From: Synechococcus sp. CBW1004 | GTDB lineage: Bacteria; Cyanobacteriota; Cyanobacteriia; PCC-6307; Cyanobiaceae | Assembly: GCF_015840715.1 (NCBI RefSeq) | Contig: NZ_CP060397.1 | Coordinates: 310,001-374,000 of the forward strand | Length of the DNA stretch: 64,000 nt | Direction of reading: 5' to 3' | Shown: positions 43,786 to 53,345 of the stretch, one piece after another | Position numbering within the stretch: the first letter of the stretch is position 1 | Layout of the letters: each line of letters begins with the position of its first letter | Position numbers and translations under genes: made by a program | The notes under the pieces: model-generated | What the model saw: the letters and a program-made list of their open reading frames with translations, nothing else | What the model was told of the DNA's origin: nothing | The model's database searches: none

Positions 43786-45999
43786 TCAGCCCCTGATATT
43801 GCCAAGCGTGGGAGTGCGGAGCAGCCGCAGGCCATTGGCGATCACGATCAAGCTGGTGCCCATGTCCGCGAAGACCGCCATCCACATCGTGGCGTTCCCG
43901 GCCACGGTTAGCACCAGAAACAGGGCCTTGATTCCCAGCGCCAGGCCAATGTTCTGGCGCAGGATGGAGAAGGTGCGGCGCGAGAGGGCGATCGTTTCCG
44001 GTACACGCATCAGATCGTCGTTCATGATCACCACATCGGCCGCTTCGATGGCGATTTGGGTGCCCGCGGCCCCCATCGCAAAACCGATGTCAGCCTGGGC
44101 CAGGGCCGGCGCATCGTTGATGCCATCGCCGACCATGGCCGTGAATCCGTAGCGGGCCTGCAGAGCGGCCACCGCATCGAGCTTGTCCTGGGGCAACAGG
44201 TTGCTTTTCACCTGCTCGATGCCGGCCAGGGCCGCAATCGCGCCGGCGGTGGCTGCGTTGTCACCCGTGAGCATCACCGGTTTGACGCCCAGGGCTCTCA
44301 GGGCCGCCATGGCGGCCGCGGAGCTGGGCCGAACGGTGTCGGCAACAGCGATCAAGGCGAGTACGCCGCTGTCATCCGCGAGCAGGCTGAGCGAGCGACC
44401 TTGGCGCTCGTGGACCTGCATCGATGCTTCCAGTGAGCTGGAGCAGAGCCCCAGCTCCTCGATCCAGCGGTGGTTGGCCAGCATCAGCGGCCGCCCCGCA
44501 ATCACGCCGCGCACCCCCCTTCCGGGGAGGGCCTCGAAGGCCTCCACGGCCAGCCGCTCGCCATCAAGGCCTGCGGCCATGGCCCGCGACACGGGATGGT
44601 CGGAGCGCTCCGCCAGGCTGCTAGCCCACTGTTTGAGAACGCCAGCGTCTGCCGTTTCTTGCTGAGGGGAAAAGGCCACCAGCTGGGGCTGGCCCAGGGT
44701 GATCGTGCCGGTCTTGTCGAGCGCCAGCACCTTGATCTTGCGGGCCTCCTCGATGTAGAGGCCGCCTTTGATGATGATGCCGCGACGGGCGGCGGTGGCC
44801 AGGCCGCTCACCACCGTGACCGGTGTGGCGATCACCAGCGCGCAGGGGCAGGCGATCACCAGCAGCACCAGTGCCTTGTAGATGGCCTGCAGGGGGGTGA
44901 ACCCCAGCAAGGGCGGCGCCAGCAGGGCAACAGCCAGTGCCACCACGAACACCGCCGGGGTGTAGCGGGCCGCGAAGCGATCGACGAAGCGCTGGATCGG
45001 AGCACGGGAGGCCTGGGCTTCCTCCACGGCCTGGATGATGCGCGCCAGGGTGCTCAGCGAGGCAGGTGCCGTCACCTGGATCTCCAGGGCGCCGCCCTGG
45101 TTGATCGTGCCCGCAAACACTTCATCACCAGGGCCTTTGTCGACCGGCAGGCTTTCGCCGGTGATCGGGGCCTGGTTGATCGCACTCTCGCCGGAAAGCA
45201 CCGTGCCATCAAGCGGCAGGCGCTCGCCCGGGCGGACACGCACCACATCTCCGATGGCCACAGCACTGGCGGAGACGCGTTGCCAGCGGCCATCGCTCTG
45301 GCGGATCTCCGCCTCGTCGGGAGCCAGGGCCATCAGGCTGGTGATCGCCTGGCGGGCCCGCTGCACCGCCCGCGCTTCGATCGCCTCGGCCACGGCATAG
45401 AGCGCCATCACCATGGCGGCTTCCGGGAAGCGGCCGATCAGGAAGGCGCCCGTGACCGCCACGCTCATCAGCGCATTGATGTTGAGCCGGCCCTGGCGCA
45501 GGGCCGCGAGGCCCTTGCGAAACACGGAGAAGCCCGCCAGGGCGATGGCGGCGATGGCGATCCCGATCTCAAGCAGCTCATGACCCGGGAAGGCGGGAAC
45601 GACCAGATGCAGCAGCTCCGCTGTGATCGCCAGCGCCAGGGAGCCCGCCAGGCGGAGCCGTTCAAGGCGCCGTTCGGCGCGGGTCTGGGCGGCGGACGGC
45701 CGCTGATCGGGGCTGATCGGCTCCGGGGTGAATCCCAGCCGGCGGATTGCGGCAAGGGCGGAGTTGAGCGCTGCTGCTTCGGCATCGATCGCCAGAACGC
45801 GCTCGGCCAGCAGGAACCGCAGGCTGCGGATGCCGTCAACACCTGAGAGGGCATGCCGGATCTCGCCTTCCTCCGTGGCGCAATCCATCGCGCTGATCCG
45901 AAACAGCGCTTCTCTGCCGCTTGCCGGCTCCGGCTGCGGCGCCGTGGTGGCTCCGGCCTTCTGCCCGCTGGTTCTACTGCTGCAGCAATGTTCCGCCAT
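43786..45999 (-). CDS. cadA: Zn/Cd/Pb-transporting P1B-type ATPase
   Basis: A 737-residue heavy-metal efflux ATPase in the inner membrane. The N-terminal metal-binding domain has DCATEE in place of the copper-type CxxC, a sign of the Zn/Cd group. Membrane helices carry the CPC motif (VIACPCALVIATPV). The phosphorylation motif DKTGT, the nucleotide-domain His in SDHPVSRA, and GDGINDAPAL follow. It begins MAEHCCSSRTSG; the paired Cys may also bind metal. A CadR-type operator ends 20 bases before the start. It should export Cd, Zn or Pb. Confidence 0.95.
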   Translation of the reverse strand: MAEHCCSSRTSGQKAGATTAPQPEPASGREALFRISAMDCATEEGEIRHALSGVDGIRSLRFLLAERVLAIDAEAAALNSALAAIRRLGFTPEPISPDQRPSAAQTRAERRLERLRLAGSLALAITAELLHLVVPAFPGHELLEIGIAIAAIALAGFSVFRKGLAALRQGRLNINALMSVAVTGAFLIGRFPEAAMVMALYAVAEAIEARAVQRARQAITSLMALAPDEAEIRQSDGRWQRVSASAVAIGDVVRVRPGERLPLDGTVLSGESAINQAPITGESLPVDKGPGDEVFAGTINQGGALEIQVTAPASLSTLARIIQAVEEAQASRAPIQRFVDRFAARYTPAVFVVALAVALLAPPLLGFTPLQAIYKALVLLVIACPCALVIATPVTVVSGLATAARRGIIIKGGLYIEEARKIKVLALDKTGTITLGQPQLVAFSPQQETADAGVLKQWASSLAERSDHPVSRAMAAGLDGERLAVEAFEALPGRGVRGVIAGRPLMLANHRWIEELGLCSSSLEASMQVHERQGRSLSLLADDSGVLALIAVADTVRPSSAAAMAALRALGVKPVMLTGDNAATAGAIAALAGIEQVKSNLLPQDKLDAVAALQARYGFTAMVGDGINDAPALAQADIGFAMGAAGTQIAIEAADVVIMNDDLMRVPETIALSRRTFSILRQNIGLALGIKALFLVLTVAGNATMWMAVFADMGTSLIVIANGLRLLRTPTLGNIRG

Positions 46000-46019
46000 G
46001 GTCCTGTCATCCAGACCCC

Positions 46020-46050
46020 AGCAAACAGCCTGTAGTCACTTCAGGGTCAA
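46020..46050 (-). promoter_or_regulatory. CadR-type promoter/operator for cadA
   Basis: TTGACC (46050-46045) is followed by a 19-base spacer beginning CTGAAGTGACTACAGGCTG and then TTTGCT. It resembles the known CadR/PbrR operator core (ACCCTATAGTGGCTACAGGGT in related bacteria, given from memory and therefore approximate). It lies 20 bases before the cadA ATG. The divergent side runs into the end of the small secreted-protein gene. Confidence 0.78.
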
Positions 46051-46086
46051 GGGTCTTGGCGGCACCTAGTGCCCGCAGGCTGTTGA

Positions 46087-46497
46087 TCAACGCAGCTGGG
46101 GACACTCCTGATCCTGCATCTGCTGCATCAGCCCATCGGCTTGCCGGGCCAGCTTGGCTCCAGCCGCCGTGTAGAACCTGAACTGCTGGATGTTGACGTA
46201 GAAAACCCGCCGGCTGCGCAGCAGCTGTTCTTCCGCCTTGCGGCGGCACTCGATCAGGGCCTGGTAGTCGATGGTCGTCTCGTTGTGGTCGTTGGCATTG
46301 GCCCCATCGGCCTGCTGGCTGAGGACAGGGCAGATCCGTTCGCGGGTGGTGCGAACCAGGGCGATTTCGGCCTTCATGGCCTGCTCGGCCAGGGCATTGC
46401 GTTGCTCCAGCAGGTTCCGGCACGCCTCCACTTCAGCCGCCATCACCGGAGCTGTCAGCCAGCAGCAGGCCAGCGAGAGGGTCAGGACGTGGCGCAT
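46087..46497 (-). CDS. Small secreted protein of the copper operon, unknown family
   Basis: A 136-residue protein with a clear Sec signal peptide (MRHVLTLSLACCWLTAPVMA, cleavage after AMA-type VMA). The mature part is helical, with cysteines in EACRNLL, RICPVL, IECRRK and DQECPQL, probably forming two disulfides. I do not recognise the family. It follows the multicopper oxidase gene by 73 bases on the same strand. A periplasmic role linked to copper is inferred from position only. Confidence 0.75.
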   Translation of the reverse strand: MRHVLTLSLACCWLTAPVMAAEVEACRNLLEQRNALAEQAMKAEIALVRTTRERICPVLSQQADGANANDHNETTIDYQALIECRRKAEEQLLRSRRVFYVNIQQFRFYTAAGAKLARQADGLMQQMQDQECPQLR

Positions 46498-46570
46498 TCA
46501 CGGATCAATTCGAGTCCTGTGTCTTTGGCGGCTATGGGCGTGATCATCATGGGCAGCGTCAGACCATCCA

Positions 46571-48055
46571 CTACTCGATCTGCAGCACCCCCATCAGCCC
46601 CAGATCCTCGTGGTCGAGGTTGTGACAGTGATAGACGGTGCGCCCCGGGAAATCCCTGAATGTGACGCGGATCCGCACCTCTTCGCCCGCTTTCACCAGC
46701 ACGGTGTCTTTCCAGCGTCGCTGAGATTCAGGACGACCCGCGCGGCTGATCACCTGGAAGGGATTGACGTGCAAGTGGAAGGGGTGATCCATCACGTCGT
46801 CGTTGACGATCAGCCAGTCTTCCGTGCTCCCGAGGGCAACCCGAGTGTCGATGCGATCGGGTTCGAAGGCCTGGCCATTGATCTGAAATCCCATGCCCAT
46901 GCCGCCCATGGCCATGCCGCCTCCGCCCATGGCGCCCATGTCGTGCTTCATCCCACCCATGCCCGTTCCCATGGCATGGGCCATGACGAAACGGCGGGTG
47001 CGCTCCGGCTTCGGCAGGGCCGGCACAGGGATCAGGGCCTTCGGCAGAGGTAGTGGTGGCACCGTTCCGGCGTAGCTGAGGGTGGCCAGGGTCCGGGGAG
47101 CGTCCTCAGCGGCGGCCATCCCCATGTGGCCACTGCGCTGGTAGGGCAGGTTGAGCAGCCTGTAGCTGCCTGGGGTCTGGTTGCCTTGCACCAGCACATC
47201 GGCCCGCTCGCCGGGGGCCAGAAGCAGCTCATCGAGAGGCTCTGGGGTGGCGATCGCGCCGCCATCGGTGGCGATCAGAACCAGTGAGTGGCCCTCGAGG
47301 GCCAGGCGGTACATCCGTGCATTGGAGGCATTGAGCAGGCGCAGCCGCAGCAGGCCGCCGCTGGGAATTGCCAGGCCTGGGTTGATCGCCCCGTTGACCG
47401 TCAGCAGGGGGCCTTCCCGGCCGAGCATGCGCCCCACGCCCATGGCGGCTTCCTGACCGGAGGCGCTGGCGAAATCCTTGAGCACCAGCACGGTTTCTTT
47501 GGCGGCCGCCACTTCCGGAATCCTGTCCAGATCGCCGCGTACCACCAGGGCGCTGCTGAGGCCGCCAAACACCTGATCGGCCGAGAGTCCGTGCTGGTGG
47601 GGGTGGACGTAGAACAGGCCGGCCGGGTGGTCTTTGGCGAGCGTGAACTCATAGTCGAAGGAGCCACCGGGCGGCACGCTCAAGAAGACGTTGTCGGCCG
47701 TGCCGGTGGGGGGGATGTGGAGCCCGTGGAAGTGGAGATTGGTGGGTTGCTTGAGTTCATTGCGCAGTCGCAGCCGCACCCGATCGCCGGCGTTCACCTC
47801 CAGCAGCGGACCGGGTGAGCGGCCGTTGTAGGTGAGCAGCTCGGCGGGGCCACCCGGAAGGCTTCCCCGCGTGGCCTGGGCCACCAGCTCCAGATCGGCC
47901 ACGCCGCCACGGGAGGCCAGCCGCGCCGCACCGGCCGGCTGGGCCCGGGCGGCGGAGCGCTGCAGCCGGTCCCAGAGAAGTGGGCCGACCACGGCCGTGC
48001 CGAGGCCGGCGAGCCCAAGTCCGAGTACCTGCCGTCGCCGAAGTGGAGTGGTCAT
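46571..48055 (-). CDS. Multicopper oxidase, CueO-like, Tat-exported
   Basis: A 494-residue periplasmic copper enzyme, probably oxidising Cu(I) to Cu(II) or a phenolic substrate. The Tat signal RRRQVLGLG is at the start. All four copper-ligand blocks are present: HFHGLH, YVHPHQHG, HPFHLHVNP and HCHNLDHEDLGLM, where the last Met is the axial ligand of the type 1 site. A Met/Gly/His-rich stretch (about residues 375-405: GMGGMKHDMGAMGG) resembles the methionine-rich loop of CueO that binds Cu(I). It lies 10 bases after the DUF411 gene, behind a CueR-type promoter. Confidence 0.95.
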   Translation of the reverse strand: MTTPLRRRQVLGLGLAGLGTAVVGPLLWDRLQRSAARAQPAGAARLASRGGVADLELVAQATRGSLPGGPAELLTYNGRSPGPLLEVNAGDRVRLRLRNELKQPTNLHFHGLHIPPTGTADNVFLSVPPGGSFDYEFTLAKDHPAGLFYVHPHQHGLSADQVFGGLSSALVVRGDLDRIPEVAAAKETVLVLKDFASASGQEAAMGVGRMLGREGPLLTVNGAINPGLAIPSGGLLRLRLLNASNARMYRLALEGHSLVLIATDGGAIATPEPLDELLLAPGERADVLVQGNQTPGSYRLLNLPYQRSGHMGMAAAEDAPRTLATLSYAGTVPPLPLPKALIPVPALPKPERTRRFVMAHAMGTGMGGMKHDMGAMGGGGMAMGGMGMGFQINGQAFEPDRIDTRVALGSTEDWLIVNDDVMDHPFHLHVNPFQVISRAGRPESQRRWKDTVLVKAGEEVRIRVTFRDFPGRTVYHCHNLDHEDLGLMGVLQIE

Positions 48056-48065
48056 GGTTGGGTTC

Positions 48066-48563
48066 TCATTTGGCGTGCTGGGAGAAGCTGCTGATGGCTC
48101 CGGTCCGCGTGAAGGCCATCACCGTGAACGCCTCTTTGCCGTAGGCCGATTCCATGCCTGGGGAGCCCAGGGGCATCCCCGGAAGGGCGAGGCCCGCCAG
48201 GGGCGGCCGTTTCTGCAGCAGCCGTTTCACATCAGCAGCAGGGACGTGACCCTCAAGGGCAAAACCGGCCACTTCGGCGGTGTGGCACGAGGCCAGGCGG
48301 GCGGGGACCCCCAGGCGTCGCTTGATCACGGCGACATCGGCCACCACGACATCGCGCACGGCGAAGCCATTGGCGCGCATGTGCTGCACCCAGCCCTTGC
48401 AGCACCCGCAGCTGGCGGATCGATAGGAGGTGACCGGCATCAGGGCTGGAGCACTGGCGCGTGCCGCGAGCGACCCGCCCCCTGAGACAACGGCAGCAAC
48501 AGCGCCGACCCCCAGCAGCAGGTCCAGGAACCGCGAATGACCGCGGCTTGATGTCGAGTTCAT
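48066..48563 (-). CDS. DUF411 metal-binding protein
   Basis: A 165-residue exported or membrane-anchored protein. The N-terminal hydrophobic stretch (LLLGVGAVAAVVSGGGSLAA) is followed by YRSASCGCCKGWVQHMRANGF, the CxxC-containing start of DUF411, and HTAEVAGFALEGHVPAADVKRLL, the conserved second half. DUF411 proteins usually lie with copper oxidases and exporters. It is the first gene of the operon with the multicopper oxidase. A CueR-type operator lies 25 bases upstream. Confidence 0.9.
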   Translation of the reverse strand: MNSTSSRGHSRFLDLLLGVGAVAAVVSGGGSLAARASAPALMPVTSYRSASCGCCKGWVQHMRANGFAVRDVVVADVAVIKRRLGVPARLASCHTAEVAGFALEGHVPAADVKRLLQKRPPLAGLALPGMPLGSPGMESAYGKEAFTVMAFTRTGAISSFSQHAK

Positions 48564-48587
48564 GGCCTCTGATGCGGGGATGTCTCA

Positions 48588-48619
48588 ACCGTAGAGCCTC
48601 CACTCAGGTGGAGAGTCAA
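48588..48619 (-). promoter_or_regulatory. CueR-type promoter for DUF411-MCO operon
   Basis: TTGACT (48619-48614), a 20-base spacer with CTCC/GGAGGC arms around ACCTGAGT, and TACGGT (48593-48588) on the minus strand. The over-long spacer with an inner dyad is the MerR/CueR layout. Two near-identical elements occur at 48680-48711 and 54506-54475. Confidence 0.8.
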
Positions 48620-48679
48620 GCCCGTGATGACCGGCATCAACCGGCATCGACCGGCTCAGATTTGCTGCGCCCTTGGCCC

Positions 48680-48711
48680 TTGACTCTCCTGTCAAGGGGA
48701 GACCATACCGT
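48680..48711 (+). promoter_or_regulatory. CueR-type promoter for DUF305-copA operon
   Basis: TTGACT (48680-48685), a 20-base spacer starting CTCCTGTCAAGGGGAGACCA, and TACCGT (48706-48711). Arms CTCC and GGAG match the other two sites. The first gene begins at 48734, so the leader is only about 16 bases. It is back to back with the DUF411 promoter. Confidence 0.82.
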
Positions 48712-48733
48712 TAGGAGGTCTCACCTTGCCGCC

Positions 48734-49471
48734 ATGTACCCATTCCGCTTCACCGCCACCCTGATCGGTCTGGCCTCTGCCCTCACCGTTGCGGCTCCTG
48801 CCCTGGCCCAGATGCCCGGTGGCATGAATCACGAAGGGCACCAGGGCATGCCAGGGATGATGAACATGCCTGGGATGTCTGCTCCGGCCGGATCCGCCCC
48901 GGCCCATGCCGCCCACGCCCACGACGTGGGCCCGGCCGGTGCCACCTACGACCTGCGCTTCATCGACGGCATGGTGCAGCACCACACCGGCGCCCTTCGG
49001 ATGAGCGAATTCGTCTTCAACATCGGCCAGCCCGGCGTGGGAGCGCTCGGCAAAACGATCTGGCGCGACCAGGCCAACGAGATCCGGGCCATGGGCCTCT
49101 GGCGCAAGGCCTGGTACCCCCAGGCACCCGTTTACCCCGTGTCCCTGGCCTCCGGAGGCGATCCCAACAGCCTCAGCGGCCTCACCCGCATGAGCCAGGC
49201 CCAGATCGATGGCATGCGGATGATGGGCGAACTCCCCACCAAGGACAACCGGGTGGTGTGGTTCTTGGAGGGCATGCTCGAGCACCACGGCGGGGCGCTG
49301 ATGATGGCCCACGACGCCCTGGCCAAGAGCACCAACCCCACGATCCGACGCTTCGCGCGAGGGGTGATCGTGGCCCAGCGCGCCGAGATCATCGAACTGC
49401 GCAGGATGCTGGCGGTGGAGGGCTTGCGCAAGCCGGAGTACAGCAAATACGACGCTCTTTTTCGTCTTTGA
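48734..49471 (+). CDS. DUF305 exported protein, copper-associated
   Basis: A 245-residue protein with a Sec signal (MYPFRFTATLIGLASALTVAAPALA) and a Met/His-rich mature start (QMPGGMNHEGHQGMPGMMNMPGM). Two DUF305-like helical blocks follow: FIDGMVQHHTGALRMSEF and FLEGMLEHHGGALMMAHDAL, each with the M..HH.GA pattern. The proteins are ferritin-like helical bundles of unknown activity, often found with copper genes. The long upstream frame is discarded because homology and the signal peptide start at this ATG. The Cu ATPase gene follows after 52 bases. Confidence 0.88.
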   Translation: MYPFRFTATLIGLASALTVAAPALAQMPGGMNHEGHQGMPGMMNMPGMSAPAGSAPAHAAHAHDVGPAGATYDLRFIDGMVQHHTGALRMSEFVFNIGQPGVGALGKTIWRDQANEIRAMGLWRKAWYPQAPVYPVSLASGGDPNSLSGLTRMSQAQIDGMRMMGELPTKDNRVVWFLEGMLEHHGGALMMAHDALAKSTNPTIRRFARGVIVAQRAEIIELRRMLAVEGLRKPEYSKYDALFRL

Positions 49472-49523
49472 GCGAAAACCTGGGTAGATCTTTCCTAACT
49501 AGCCCCACCGATCAGGAGCAGCC

Positions 49524-51725
49524 ATGATGAACGCGGCGACAATCACCCAGACCCCTGGCCATTCCCACGGGAAGCCCGGAAGCCACGGCCCGCCGCCCAC
49601 CGGCGGCGGCAAGGGAATGGCCAAGGATCCGATCTGCGGCATGGTGGTTCCCAAGGCCACAGCCCTCAGCGCCCAGCGCGGCGGCCGCGACTACTACTTC
49701 TGCAGCCAGACCTGCCTGCAGACCTTCCAGAATCCCGACCGCGAATTGCGCGTCATGCGCCGCCGGGTGGGCTTCGTGATCGGCGGGGTGCTGGCGCTGG
49801 CGCTGTTCCGGGCCGGAGCCTTCATCGCCCTGGCGGCCGGCATCAGCCTGGTGTCCTGGGTGCCGCTGCCGGCACTGCCCTGGATGAGCTGGGGGAAGTG
49901 GCTGTTCGTGCTTGCCACTCCGGTGCAGTTCATCGGTGGCTGGTCGTTCTACACCGGCGCCTGGGCGGCCCTCAAGCGCCGCGCCCTCAACATGGATGTG
50001 CTGATCGCCCTGGGCACCTCCGTCGCCTACTTCTACAGCGTGGTGGTGGTCTTCGCGCCCACCTGGCTTCCGGTTGGCGTCAATGAACGGGACGTCTATT
50101 TCGAAGTCTCGGCGGTGGTGATCGCCTTCGTGCTGATGGGCAAATACATGGAGGAGATCATCAAGAAACGCTCCTCTGCCGCCGTGCGCAAGTTGCTCGA
50201 TCTTCAGCCCGCCACGGCCACGGTGATCCGCGACGGCATGGAGATGACCGTGCCCGCCGATGCCATCGACACCGGCGAGACGGTGCTGGTGCGCCCGGGC
50301 GAGAAGATCCCCGCCGATGGGGTGGTGCTGGAGGGCAGCTCCTCGGTGGACGAATCCTTGCTCACCGGTGAATCCCTGCCAGTGGCCAAACAGGCCGGTG
50401 CCGAACTCATCGGCGGCACCGTGAATGGCAATGGCCTGCTCCGTTTTCAGGCCAGCCGGGTGGGATCCGACACCGCCCTGGCCCAGATCGTTCGCATCGT
50501 GGAGGAGGCCCAGGCCAGCACGGCCAGCGTGCAGCGCCTGGCCGATCAGGTCACGGGCTGGTTTGTTCCAGCCGCGGTGCTGATCGCCTTCGCGGCGTTT
50601 GCCCTCTGGACCCTGGCGGGCCAGTTCAGCAGTGGTCTGCTGGCCTTCATCGCCGTGCTGGTGATTTCCTGCCCCTGTGCCCTGGGCATCGCCACCCCAG
50701 CGGCCCTGATGGTGGGGGTGGGCAAGGGCGCGGAGCAGGGCATCCTGATCCGCAGCGGCGAGGTGCTGGAGCGGGCTGAGAAGCTCACCACCGTGGTCTT
50801 CGACAAGACAGGCACGCTCACCTTGGGCAAGCCGGTGCTCACCGATCTGGAGCCCCTGGCAAGCCAGTCGGAGCAGGAGGTGCTTCAGCTCGCAGGGTCC
50901 CTGGAGCACGGCTCCGAACATCCCCTGGCAGCGGCAATTGCCGAGGCCGTTGCAGCGCGCCATCTGGAGCTGCTGCCGCTGAAGCAGTTTGAGGCCCAGG
51001 TGGGCGAGGGCATCACCGCCAAAGAGGGCGGGGACGTCGTCTGGTTCGGCAACCGTTCCCTGGCAAGCCGCTTCCTGCCTCGGCTTCCCGAGCCTGTGGA
51101 AGGCCAGCTCGCTGGGCTCGAGGCCCAGGGGAAAACGGCCATGTTGCTGGGGCGCGCCGATCAGATCCTGGGGGTGATCGCCGTCGCTGACACGGTCAGG
51201 CCCGAGGCCGAGCAGGCCGTGGCCCTGCTGCGGCGCCGTGGGGTGCGGGTGATCATGCTCAGCGGCGACAACCGCACCACCGCAGAGGCGATTGCCGCCC
51301 AGGTGGGGATCACCGAGGTGATCGCCGAGGTCCGGCCTGCCGACAAGGCCGGAACGATCAAGTCCCTGCAGTTGGATGGGCAGAACGTGGCCATGGTGGG
51401 TGATGGCGTCAATGACGCCCCGGCCCTGGCCACGGCCAACATCGGCATCGCCATCGGCTCGGGATCGGATGTGGCCAAGGAAGCCGGTGACATCATCTTG
51501 ATGGGCAACGACGTGCGGCTGGTCGTGACCGCCATCGGCCTGTCGCGGGCCACCATGCGCAAGATCCGCCAGAACCTCTTCTGGGCCTTCATCTACAACG
51601 GGATCGGCATCCCGATTGCTGCCCTCGGCTGGCTGAACCCGATGATCGCCGGGGCGGCCATGGCCCTGAGTTCGCTCTCGGTGATCGTCAACTCGTCGCT
51701 GTTGCGTCGCTACCGGGCCGCTTGA
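49524..51725 (+). CDS. copA: Copper-exporting P1B-type ATPase with YHS domain
   Basis: A 733-residue Cu(I) efflux ATPase. After a His/Gly/Pro-rich start there is a YHS/TRASH-like domain ([11 protein letters not shown] to [12 protein letters not shown]) in place of the usual HMA domain. Eight membrane helices carry CPC ([14 protein letters not shown]), YNGIGIP and [13 protein letters not shown], which fit Cu(I) type P1B-1 transport sites. DKTGTLT, the SEHPLA His and [10 protein letters not shown] complete the ATPase. A good Shine-Dalgarno (AGGAG) lies five bases before the ATG. It is the second gene of the DUF305-led operon. Confidence 0.94.
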   Translation: MMNAATITQTPGHSHGKPGSHGPPPTGGGKGMAKDPICGMVVPKATALSAQRGGRDYYFCSQTCLQTFQNPDRELRVMRRRVGFVIGGVLALALFRAGAFIALAAGISLVSWVPLPALPWMSWGKWLFVLATPVQFIGGWSFYTGAWAALKRRALNMDVLIALGTSVAYFYSVVVVFAPTWLPVGVNERDVYFEVSAVVIAFVLMGKYMEEIIKKRSSAAVRKLLDLQPATATVIRDGMEMTVPADAIDTGETVLVRPGEKIPADGVVLEGSSSVDESLLTGESLPVAKQAGAELIGGTVNGNGLLRFQASRVGSDTALAQIVRIVEEAQASTASVQRLADQVTGWFVPAAVLIAFAAFALWTLAGQFSSGLLAFIAVLVISCPCALGIATPAALMVGVGKGAEQGILIRSGEVLERAEKLTTVVFDKTGTLTLGKPVLTDLEPLASQSEQEVLQLAGSLEHGSEHPLAAAIAEAVAARHLELLPLKQFEAQVGEGITAKEGGDVVWFGNRSLASRFLPRLPEPVEGQLAGLEAQGKTAMLLGRADQILGVIAVADTVRPEAEQAVALLRRRGVRVIMLSGDNRTTAEAIAAQVGITEVIAEVRPADKAGTIKSLQLDGQNVAMVGDGVNDAPALATANIGIAIGSGSDVAKEAGDIILMGNDVRLVVTAIGLSRATMRKIRQNLFWAFIYNGIGIPIAALGWLNPMIAGAAMALSSLSVIVNSSLLRRYRAA

Positions 51726-51769
51726 TCACCAGTGCTTTCGTCCGAGTCCGTCCCCTTTAGCGAGATTCG

Positions 51770-52021
51770 ATGGCTGATCCCAACTTCCTGTCCAGCTGGT
51801 CACCACGCCGCCGATCCCGGTGGGTGCTCTATGGCTTTCTCCTGGTGGCGGCCTTCTACCTGCTGCTGGAGCACACAGCGCACACCATTCCCTTCCTTCC
51901 CTTCCTGGTGTTCCTGGCCTGCCCGCTGATGCACCTCTTCATGCATGGCGGCCATGGTCATGGCCATCACAGCGCCCCGGAGGGAACGGACTCGCGATCG
52001 ACCCCTACCCCCAAGTCGTGA
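51770..52021 (+). CDS. DUF2933 small membrane protein
   Basis: An 83-residue protein with two membrane segments (VLYGFLLVAAFYLLLE and IPFLPFLVFLACPLMHLFMH) and a His/Gly-rich tail (MHGGHGHGHHSAP). It fits DUF2933, a family found beside copper or silver ATPases. The histidines may bind metal. The stop codon overlaps the start of the methyltransferase-like gene by one base (TGATG). Confidence 0.88.
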   Translation: MADPNFLSSWSPRRRSRWVLYGFLLVAAFYLLLEHTAHTIPFLPFLVFLACPLMHLFMHGGHGHGHHSAPEGTDSRSTPTPKS

Positions 52022-52659
52022 TGAACCAAAGTGACGCCCCGGCCTATGGCCTCTGGGGACTGGCGGTGGTGAATGCCGCTGTTTTCATCTTCTTTGCCTT
52101 CAGTTTCTTCAAGCCAAAGACGCCGCGTGACTGGCGCAGCTTTGGGGCATTCAGCGCCTTCCTGGTGGCCTTGTTTGCCGAGATGTATGGATTTCCACTG
52201 ACGATTTACCTCCTCTCCGGCTGGCTTGGGAGTCGCTATCCATCCGTGAACTGGCTCTCCCATGATGCGGGACACCTATTGGAAACGCTGTTTGGCTGGC
52301 GGGTGAATCCGCATTTCGGCCCCTTCCATATCGCCAGTTTCGTGCTGATCGCTGGCGGCTTCATGCTCATCGCCAGGGGCTGGGACATGCTTTATGCCGC
52401 CCAGCAAAAGCATGAACTGGCGACCACCGGCATCTACGCGCGTCTGCGTCACCCCCAGTACCTGGGCCTCATTCTGGTGATGACAGGATTCCTTCTGCAA
52501 TGGCCCACGTTGCTCACCCTGGCGATGTATCCAGTGCTTGTGGTGATGTACCTGCGCCTTGCAAAGCAAGAGGAGCGGGAGGCTGTGCGCGAGTTTGGAG
52601 ATCGCTATCGGGACTATCTTTCGGCTGTGCCGGGCTTTCTTCCCTGGCGGCATCGGTAA
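52021..52659 (+). CDS. ICMT-like isoprenylcysteine methyltransferase family protein
   Basis: A 212-residue membrane protein with about five helices. The C-terminal part holds the ICMT/PEMT signature: ELATTGIYARLRHPQYLGLILVM and, later, QEEREAVREFGDRYRDYL. Members of this family in bacteria are often encoded with copper ATPases and DUF2933, as here; the methylated substrate is unknown. The start ATG at 52021 is preferred over the longer frame, which overlaps DUF2933 out of register. Confidence 0.88.
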   Translation: MNQSDAPAYGLWGLAVVNAAVFIFFAFSFFKPKTPRDWRSFGAFSAFLVALFAEMYGFPLTIYLLSGWLGSRYPSVNWLSHDAGHLLETLFGWRVNPHFGPFHIASFVLIAGGFMLIARGWDMLYAAQQKHELATTGIYARLRHPQYLGLILVMTGFLLQWPTLLTLAMYPVLVVMYLRLAKQEEREAVREFGDRYRDYLSAVPGFLPWRHR

Positions 52660-52850
52660 AGGAACTTCACAGAGAAGGATTCATTTCGGCCTGCCCCCGG
52701 CTGCCACGGAGATCCAGATGACCAGCCGCAAAGACACAAGCATTCGGTGGCCAAGTGACACCTGCCATAGAAGAAGCATTGATGCGTGCCTCGACGATCA
52801 ATGCTGCATGGAATGGCATATCGTTGTCTCGTATACATTTTAATGGTTAA

Positions 52851-53345
52851 ATGAATAGCCTGGTGAAGCAAAGGCTTGTGGTCAAGAAAAGTGCACGAAT
52901 TCTCGCTGCACCAGAAACAAATCTGTTTCTCTTTGCCTTTCTGCTCAACTTCGTTTACGAGGTTTGGCAGTCTCCATTTTACGAGTTCTACGCAAGTCCA
53001 TCCCTGGGCGACAAAGTTATTGACTTGACCCACTGCGCCTTTGGCGATGGGGTCATCATTCTCTTCAGCAGTTGGACTGTGAGCGCGTTGATGCGTTCGC
53101 GGTACTGGGTGCTGACCCCAACCTGGAAGCTGACGCTCCTGTTTACCGGTATCGGCCTTCTGATCACGCTTGCGATCGAAACCTATCGAGTTAATGTTTC
53201 CAAGGCCTACGGAGTGCCGATGCTGGCAGTGCCCCTACTAGGCATGAGTGCACTTGCCGTCATTCAATGGATCGTCTTGCCTGTCATCATCCTCTACATG
53301 GCTCGCCGGCACATGTTGGGATATTCGGGGCAAAACTTTCACTAA
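52851..53345 (+). CDS. Polytopic membrane protein, unknown function
   Basis: A 164-residue protein with four hydrophobic segments (LFLFAFLLNFVYEVWQSPFY, VIILFSSWTVSALM, LTLLFTGIGLLITLAIE, VIQWIVLPVIILYMA). I do not recognise a family. Its base composition is lower in GC than the copper genes on either side, and so is the 190-base gap before it, which suggests a later arrival. It has no clear cotranscribed neighbour. Confidence 0.7.
   Translation: MNSLVKQRLVVKKSARILAAPETNLFLFAFLLNFVYEVWQSPFYEFYASPSLGDKVIDLTHCAFGDGVIILFSSWTVSALMRSRYWVLTPTWKLTLLFTGIGLLITLAIETYRVNVSKAYGVPMLAVPLLGMSALAVIQWIVLPVIILYMARRHMLGYSGQNFH

Noticed and set aside
44470-45846. 458-codon plus frame opposite cadA
   Set aside because: cadA is certain by its motifs; the other strand is His/Gly/Ala-rich shadow.
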